Below, piece after piece: positions 7,308 to 11,426 of a stretch of DNA of 11,426 nt. Below the pieces are notes generated by a model. It saw nothing but the letters and a program-made list of their open reading frames with translations, made no database searches and had not been told where the DNA came from. Position numbers and translations under genes: made by a program. The stretch spans positions 1-11,426 of the forward strand of contig OMIW01000038.1 of assembly GCA_900299205.1 (NCBI GenBank), written 5' to 3'. Each line of letters opens with the position of its first letter. Within the stretch, counting starts at the first letter, position 1. This stretch comes from Pseudomonadota bacterium. GTDB taxonomy: Bacteria; Bdellovibrionota_C; UBA2361; OMIW01.

Positions 7308-8408
7308 TTACCCTTCAAATCTCCCCCTCGTTAGAATTCTCAACGTTCCTGCCCGCCACCGCTCAACCCTACTCCTCTCACGATACGTATCTTTTGGCTC
7401 AACGAGGGGCAAAAGGGGAAAAGCGCTTACCCGACGGGCAATCAATACGAGTGCGTGCCATGATATTCGTATCATGGTAAGCCATCCCGTACCGGGGACG
7501 GCCAAAAGGGTGGTAATAAGTGATCGCGGGGTGAGGGGGCACAGCGAGCCGGTAATACCAGCTGCGAACGATGGATGTGAAAAACTCGTCGAAGAAGAGG
7601 CTATCGTTGAGAGAGTATCCTCCCAGCCCGCATCGGGCTTGCTGCTATGAAACAGCTCGACCGTTATTGAGAGGTGATTAATGGCGGAGCCTTCGGTTCG
7701 GGGGGACATGGCAGACTTCGCGACGAGTGGCCTCATTTCAGCCCGCACACCATCAGACGAGTCGCACTCAACCTGTTCTCCGATTTCCTTTTTGTCCTGC
7801 CGAGTGACCGCTACCCGATATATCCCGGTTCGGTCGAGAAAAGGCGATACACAAAACATTTTTGGGAAAACAAACTGCGATTCTTCTCGGGGTACTTTCC
7901 CGCCTTTGTGGCTATTCACCCCGTGCCGCCACGCGAAGTATCGGTGCGTTTGTCCGAACGTGTTGTGGACCTCACACACGAGCTGATCAATGATGCCCTC
8001 CCGCTCGATGAGGTAAAAATTGACGGGATTAAACGCATACCCCAATACTCGAGGGGTTGTCAGAAGGAGGATCCGCGCCCCATCGACGCAGCCACCATGT
8101 TGCTCGATAAACGAGACGAGCCGTTTGCGGAGCGGCCCCAGAGTTGCATCGGTTGAGTGAGTGCGCCCACCATCTTTTTCGTACATGAAATCGCGATCCC
8201 GAATCGAGAGGAGCGCGATGGTATCGATGCCAAAGAGAAGGGGATACCGCGGTGAGGGAGCCCCCTCAGTAAGATCCAGCGCGAGCATCATCAGGGGATA
8301 CGCGAATGAATGATCCAGTTCTCGGCGACGGCGATGCCAGACAGAACCCTTGAAGAGGAGGTGACTCGTCATCAAGTTATCGCCCGTATCGTTAGGCCTT
8401 GGCCTCAC
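7308..8408 (-). CDS. DUF1365 family protein, fatty-acid-modification cluster
   Basis: A 366-residue protein of the DUF1365 family, whose biochemical role is not established. Hallmarks are the N-terminal LLFKGSVWHRRRRELDHSF (17-35), the signature PRVLGYAFNPVNFYL (119-133) and EVHNTFGQTHRYF (146-158). A less conserved Ser/Arg-rich stretch sits around 205-230, and a C-terminal amphipathic segment ends the domain. The start is GTG at 8408, directly after the TGA of the upstream gene and preceded by AAGGAGGG. ATG 8372 (MTSHLLF) also fits the family but has no visible ribosome site. It is last in a three-gene operon after the dehydrogenase and the COG2907 gene. In other bacteria this family neighbours COG2907 and Cfa-like genes, so a role in acyl-chain tailoring is inferred from context. 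Confidence 0.9.
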   Translation of the reverse strand: MRPRPNDTGDNLMTSHLLFKGSVWHRRRRELDHSFAYPLMMLALDLTEGAPSPRYPLLFGIDTIALLSIRDRDFMYEKDGGRTHSTDATLGPLRKRLVSFIEQHGGCVDGARILLLTTPRVLGYAFNPVNFYLIEREGIIDQLVCEVHNTFGQTHRYFAWRHGVNSHKGGKVPREESQFVFPKMFCVSPFLDRTGIYRVAVTRQDKKEIGEQVECDSSDGVRAEMRPLVAKSAMSPRTEGSAINHLSITVELFHSSKPDAGWEDTLSTIASSSTSFSHPSFAAGITGSLCPLTPRSLITTLLAVPGTGWLTMIRISWHALVLIARRVSAFPLLPLVEPKDTYRERSRVERWRAGTLRILTRGRFEG

Positions 8409-9866
8409 TCACCCTCCTTGACTACCGAATCCCGCGATCCCCCACGTATTCGCCACCGCGAGGGCCGACACGACCCCGTCCTCATGGAAGCCATACCGAA
8501 GATGGGCTCCACAGTAGAAGGTGTTGCGCTCACCTTGGAGCGCGGCGATCTCGTGTTGGCTCGCAACGGAGCGAGTTGTGTACTCGGGATGGGTGTATAC
8601 CGTCTCGTAGATTATCGTTTCTTCGCGGGGGCGTACGGCGGGATTGAGAGTAACCAGATATTCACGGGCGGTGCGGAGCCCCTGAAGTCGGTTCATCGAG
8701 TAGGTGATTGAGACGGGAGCGGTAGGGAGCTGTTCCTGTCGCGAGCAGGGAATGGGGGTGGTGATTTGTCGAGCACTATCCCCGGCACTCTTCCCCCGCA
8801 ACGAATAATTCCACGATGCCCAGAGATGACGACGGGGTGGCATGATCGAGGTGTCGGTGTGAAGAATCGTTCGGTTGCGATGATACCGCCAACTGCCGAG
8901 AGCAGCCTGTTCAGCGGGCGAGGGATCGGCAAGAAGCGCTAAAGCCTCATCAGCATGACAAGCAAGAATAACGGCATCAAAACGCTCGGTATTGAGACCA
9001 GCTCTTGCCTCTGCCATGTCTGTCCCATTTCCGAGAGTAAGGACGACCCCGCCTTGGGCTGCATCTCGGACGATTTTGCACACTGGTGCATCGGTGCGAA
9101 TCGTACCCCGAAAAATCCTTTCGAACGCTCGGAGATAGGTGTGGCTGCCTCCTATCACCGTCTGCCACTGGGGGCGGGTGTGGAGTTCGAGCATTCCGTG
9201 ATTGCGAAAAAAAGTGAGAAACGTAACTGCGGGAAACTCAAGAATATGGGCATCAGGACTTGACCAAATAGAAGCGGCGAGGGGAATGAGGTAGTGGGCA
9301 ATAAAGACATCGCTGAGGTTGAGAGCGCGAACATAGTCCCCGAGCGTTTCGTTTCGCAGACGTCCCGAGCGAAGATCCTCAAGGGCGCGTCGATTAAATC
9401 GTCGCTGCTCCATGATCATCCGACAAAATGATGGGCGGAGGAAATTTCCGGGCGAGCGGAGAAGATCGATCAAGTCGGGACCGCGATACTGGAGTCCGCT
9501 TGCTTCGTCGAAAAAGCCGAATGTCATCTCAGCATCACGCCGAGGGACTTCGAGAAGATCGAGAAAACGGTAAAAATGGGGGTAATTGACAGGATTGCAG
9601 ACGATGAAGCCGGTATCAACCGAGGCACCCGCATCGGGCCCATCAGGGATGACTATGGTGTTTGTGTGCCCTCCAATCCGTCCCTCGCGTTCGAAGAGCA
9701 CGACATCGTGTGCACGAGGAATCGGTGAAGAGACGGACCGGGATGATCCAACCCGATCCGCCACCCCATTGACCGGCACACTCCCCGAGAGAAGCGAGGC
9801 AATCGTAATACCGGAGATTCCACCTCCGACAACTGCTACTCTTTTCCGTGTTCCATCCGCGACCAT
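8409..9866 (-). CDS. COG2907-type FAD/NAD(P)-binding oxidoreductase
   Basis: A flavoprotein of 485 residues from the predicted NAD/FAD-binding (flavin amine oxidase-like) group found beside Cfa-like genes. It has the dinucleotide motif VVGGGISG (12-19), Glu59 (LFEREG) and the GGHTNT motif (65-70), then the group's typical HTDTSIMPPRRHLWASWNY segment and the C-terminal YCGAHLRYGFHEDGV flavin-binding stretch. Compared with usual members, about 25 extra residues (27-53) lie between the first helix and the second strand of the Rossmann fold, and another poorly conserved piece follows the SWNY segment. The frame is open further upstream, but ATG 9866 is the last ATG before the conserved core. It overlaps the end of the dehydrogenase gene by 31 bases, which suggests coupled translation. 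A desaturase-like or oxidase action on phospholipid acyl chains is inferred from relatives. Confidence 0.9.
   Translation of the reverse strand: MVADGTRKRVAVVGGGISGITIASLLSGSVPVNGVADRVGSSRSVSSPIPRAHDVVLFEREGRIGGHTNTIVIPDGPDAGASVDTGFIVCNPVNYPHFYRFLDLLEVPRRDAEMTFGFFDEASGLQYRGPDLIDLLRSPGNFLRPSFCRMIMEQRRFNRRALEDLRSGRLRNETLGDYVRALNLSDVFIAHYLIPLAASIWSSPDAHILEFPAVTFLTFFRNHGMLELHTRPQWQTVIGGSHTYLRAFERIFRGTIRTDAPVCKIVRDAAQGGVVLTLGNGTDMAEARAGLNTERFDAVILACHADEALALLADPSPAEQAALGSWRYHRNRTILHTDTSIMPPRRHLWASWNYSLRGKSAGDSARQITTPIPCSRQEQLPTAPVSITYSMNRLQGLRTAREYLVTLNPAVRPREETIIYETVYTHPEYTTRSVASQHEIAALQGERNTFYCGAHLRYGFHEDGVVSALAVANTWGIAGFGSQGG
8412..8419 (-). promoter_or_regulatory. Ribosome binding site for the DUF1365 gene
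   Basis: Read on the minus strand this is AAGGAGGG, three bases before the GTG at 8408 and partly inside the last codons of the COG2907 gene. It supports the GTG start and translational coupling between the two genes. Confidence 0.6.
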
Positions 9867-10633
9867 ATCGTTCGTGCAATCCAGGCATAGAGGGGAAAGG
9901 GAAGAATGCGTCCCAACTTCATCAATCGTGAGAAGAGCCACGGGAAGGTTACCTCGGAGTCTCCTCGCCCGATGCCGTCTGCCATACATCTGACCGCATC
10001 GTCGCACTCCATTAAGAAGGGCATGTGAAACTCATTCGTATCGGTCATCGGGGTTTTAACAAAACCGGGATTGACTATCGTTACCCCGATACCTATCGGT
10101 TCGAGCTGAAACCGAATGCTCTCAAGGAAGTGAATCATTGCCGACTTTGATGCTCCGTACGCTCCCGAGGTCGGTAGCCCCCGGAAACCCGCGATACTCG
10201 CTACCCCCACAATCCGCCCCTTCCCCCGTTTGCGCATCGAAGGGAGCACTACCTCGATACACCGGAGCAATCCGCCATAGTTGACATTCATTACCGAGAG
10301 AAACTTTTCTGTCGAGAACGAGTTCAGTGAGACATATTCGTTAATACCTGCATTTGCCACCACAATATCGATGGCGCCCATCTCGCTCTCAATCGCAGCA
10401 ACAACCGACTGAAGGGAATCAAGCGATGATACATCTGCGGGATAGGCTCGTGCTCGAGGAGTCGTGCCAGGGAACTGGGTGGTTATCCGCTCAACCAATC
10501 CGGCGAGTGAATCGGCGCGACGGGCCGAGAGCGCAACCCGCGCTCCCCGGCGCACGCATTCGACAGCGAACGCTTCACCAATGCCGCTGCTGGCGCCGGT
10601 GATCCAGATAAGAGAGTTGGTGAGAGGGTCCAT
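9836..10633 (-). CDS. Short-chain dehydrogenase/reductase
   Basis: A 265-residue classical SDR, first gene of the minus-strand operon. Visible motifs are the cofactor loop TGASSGIG (12-19), Asp67 in PADVS, NAG (94-96), Asn118, and the catalytic Ser146, Tyr159 and Lys163 (YGASK). Arg residues after the second strand (SARRAD, 36-41) suggest NADP(H). The PGFVKTPMT segment (about 194-202) is typical. The last 30 residues (FPLYAWIARTIWSRM) are hydrophobic and may associate with the membrane, as in SDRs that act on lipids. The ATG at 10633 begins right before the Rossmann fold. No good Shine-Dalgarno is seen; the leader just upstream is pyrimidine-rich. An oxidoreductase acting on an acyl chain or other lipid is inferred from the operon; the substrate is unknown. 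Confidence 0.92.
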   Translation of the reverse strand: MDPLTNSLIWITGASSGIGEAFAVECVRRGARVALSARRADSLAGLVERITTQFPGTTPRARAYPADVSSLDSLQSVVAAIESEMGAIDIVVANAGINEYVSLNSFSTEKFLSVMNVNYGGLLRCIEVVLPSMRKRGKGRIVGVASIAGFRGLPTSGAYGASKSAMIHFLESIRFQLEPIGIGVTIVNPGFVKTPMTDTNEFHMPFLMECDDAVRCMADGIGRGDSEVTFPWLFSRLMKLGRILPFPLYAWIARTIWSRMEHGKE

Positions 10634-10937
10634 AGGGAAAGGTGGGAAGATGGGGGGGTAGGCGAAACGGGGGAGACGGAGTGAAACGGAATGGAGGGAT
10701 TGAACACGAGGAGGGTCGGTTTTGCAAGGGGGGAGGTCAGGAGGGGCAATTCGGGTGTTCCGCGCAAGACTCGTGAGCTGGGGCGGGCGATACTTTGGGA
10801 TTCAGCCTTCTCCCACCCTGTCCCCTTTCTCTTCTCAAAGTAGTACCGTCTTGCACAGCGATCAATCGTCTGAGAGCGAATCCGTGAAGGCAGGCCGCAA
10901 TGGCGTAATTAGCCTCAACCCGCCAACTCAAGTCGCG
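10634..10937. other. Intergenic region upstream of the SDR operon
   Basis: These 304 bases separate two minus-strand genes and should contain the promoter of the SDR operon. The best sigma70-like pair on the minus strand is TTGCAA (10722-10727) and TTCAAT (10699-10704), 17 bases apart, which is only a partial match. No clear ECF-type promoter was recognised. A nested inverted repeat occupies 10764-10854. Confidence 0.4.
10764..10854. repeat. Nested inverted repeats upstream of the SDR operon
   Basis: GCAAGAC (10764-10770) pairs with GTCTTGC (10848-10854), and inside it TACTTTG (10791-10797) pairs with CAAAGTA (10836-10842). An alternative inner stem TGGGA/TCCCA (10796-10800/10811-10815) overlaps one arm. 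It lies between the preceding gene's stop and the SDR start, so it could be a leader structure or the 3' end of the upstream transcript. Confidence 0.35.
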
Positions 10938-11426
10938 TTACCGAAGGCGGACTCGATTACTCCGCTCAATCGACCCGAAGAACCTCCCTTGAGCCCTGCA
11001 ACTCATCCCCGCCTTAGTATCGGCCATCGTGAATGCCGCGATACCCTTGGAATTACTTCTCGTCATGGCATCAACGGTTCGGTCGGCATTCGAGCAGGTA
11101 ATCGATACAGGTGCTCTCTTCAAAGGCTCCGGGTTATCCTCATCATCGATGGTCACCGTTAACAGTTCAAATTCGGATCGAGAGCGTTTTACCCGACCTA
11201 TTTGCGCCAGATCAATTTTCACCGTTTCCCTCCTGCGTTTTGGTTTTGCGGTCGGGGTAGCCGTTCGAGTTGGTGTGGCGGATGCTGTCGGGGTGGGGCT
11301 TGCCGTTGCCGTTGATGACGGGGTGGTGGTTGGCGTCTGAGTTGGTTGAGGAGTCGGTGTGCTCGTTGCCGTCGAGGTCGCCGTAGCGGTTGCGCTTGGG
11401 GTTGTCGTGGGGCTTGGCGAGTTGGT
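10938..11426 (-). CDS. C-terminal part of a Thr-Pro-linker protein with an Ig-like domain (partial)
   Basis: The last 162 residues of a protein whose start lies beyond the window. Residues 1-58 of the visible part are almost entirely Thr, Pro, Ala and Ser, a linker as in exported surface proteins. A basic cluster KPKRRR (61-66) follows. The last ~75 residues form an alternating pattern (LLTVTIDD, APVSITCS, GIAAFTM, GMSCRA) that resembles a small beta-sandwich of the bacterial Ig-like or carboxypeptidase-regulatory type. It has two cysteines, 111 and 143, placed to form one disulfide. The TAA at 10938-10940 ends it. There is no start inside the window that makes sense; a GTG at 11222 is only an internal codon. 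Export is inferred. The upstream part, and so the function, is not visible. Confidence 0.75.
   Translation of the reverse strand, partial: TNSPSPTTTPSATATATSTATSTPTPQPTQTPTTTPSSTATASPTPTASATPTRTATPTAKPKRRRETVKIDLAQIGRVKRSRSEFELLTVTIDDEDNPEPLKRAPVSITCSNADRTVDAMTRSNSKGIAAFTMADTKAGMSCRAQGRFFGSIERSNRVRLR
11247..11426 (-). repeat. Low-complexity Thr/Pro/Ala coding repeat
   Basis: On the plus strand this is a GT-rich, imperfect three-base periodic sequence that on the minus strand encodes runs such as TPTPQPTQTPTTTP and SPTPTASATPTRTATPT. Codons vary, so it is maintained at protein level and is not a simple DNA microsatellite. It continues past the window edge. Confidence 0.7.

Overview
The window reads as bacterial chromosome: dense genes, Shine-Dalgarno sites in front of several starts, and moderately GC-rich DNA with many G-runs. 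A 4-hydroxyphenylpyruvate dioxygenase points to an oxygen-using organism. A secreted protein with an ordinary signal peptide, Thr/Pro/Ala linkers in two different proteins, and an RRM glycine-rich RNA-binding protein would fit a Gram-negative lineage outside the best-studied groups. I cannot name the taxon. No rRNA, tRNA, CRISPR array, insertion sequence or phage gene is visible.

Left part (1-4067, plus strand): a 432-base leader with inverted repeats, then three genes in the same direction. These are hpd (tyrosine catabolism or homogentisate supply), a membrane-anchored family 2 glycosyltransferase of the polyprenyl-phosphate sugar transferase type, and an FAD-dependent oxidoreductase of the protoporphyrinogen-oxidase-like class. 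The last two probably form a functional pair in lipid-linked sugar or envelope chemistry. A perfect 10-bp hairpin overlaps the stop codon of the third gene, at a convergent junction.

Middle part (4199-6963): on the minus strand lies a cyclopropane-fatty-acid-synthase-like SAM methyltransferase. It is divergent from a cold-shock-type RRM/glycine-rich RNA-binding protein, whose long leader is full of repeats, including one that could hide its ribosome binding site. The RNA-binding gene ends in a very clear intrinsic terminator. Next comes a small secreted protein with eight cysteines and a Thr-Pro linker, with its own predicted promoter.

Right part (7308-10633, minus strand): a compact operon, transcribed right to left, of a short-chain dehydrogenase, a COG2907-type FAD/NAD-binding protein and a DUF1365 protein. 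COG2907, DUF1365 and Cfa-like genes occur together in other bacteria (for example Rv0449c-Rv0448c-Rv0447c of Mycobacterium tuberculosis) and are linked to modification of membrane fatty acids. Here the Cfa-like gene is separated from the other three by two plus-strand genes and carries Gln where E. coli Cfa has a bicarbonate-binding His. The set is therefore best read as a phospholipid acyl-chain tailoring module of unknown product. At the right edge is the C-terminal part of another Thr-Pro-linker protein (minus strand), cut by the window end.
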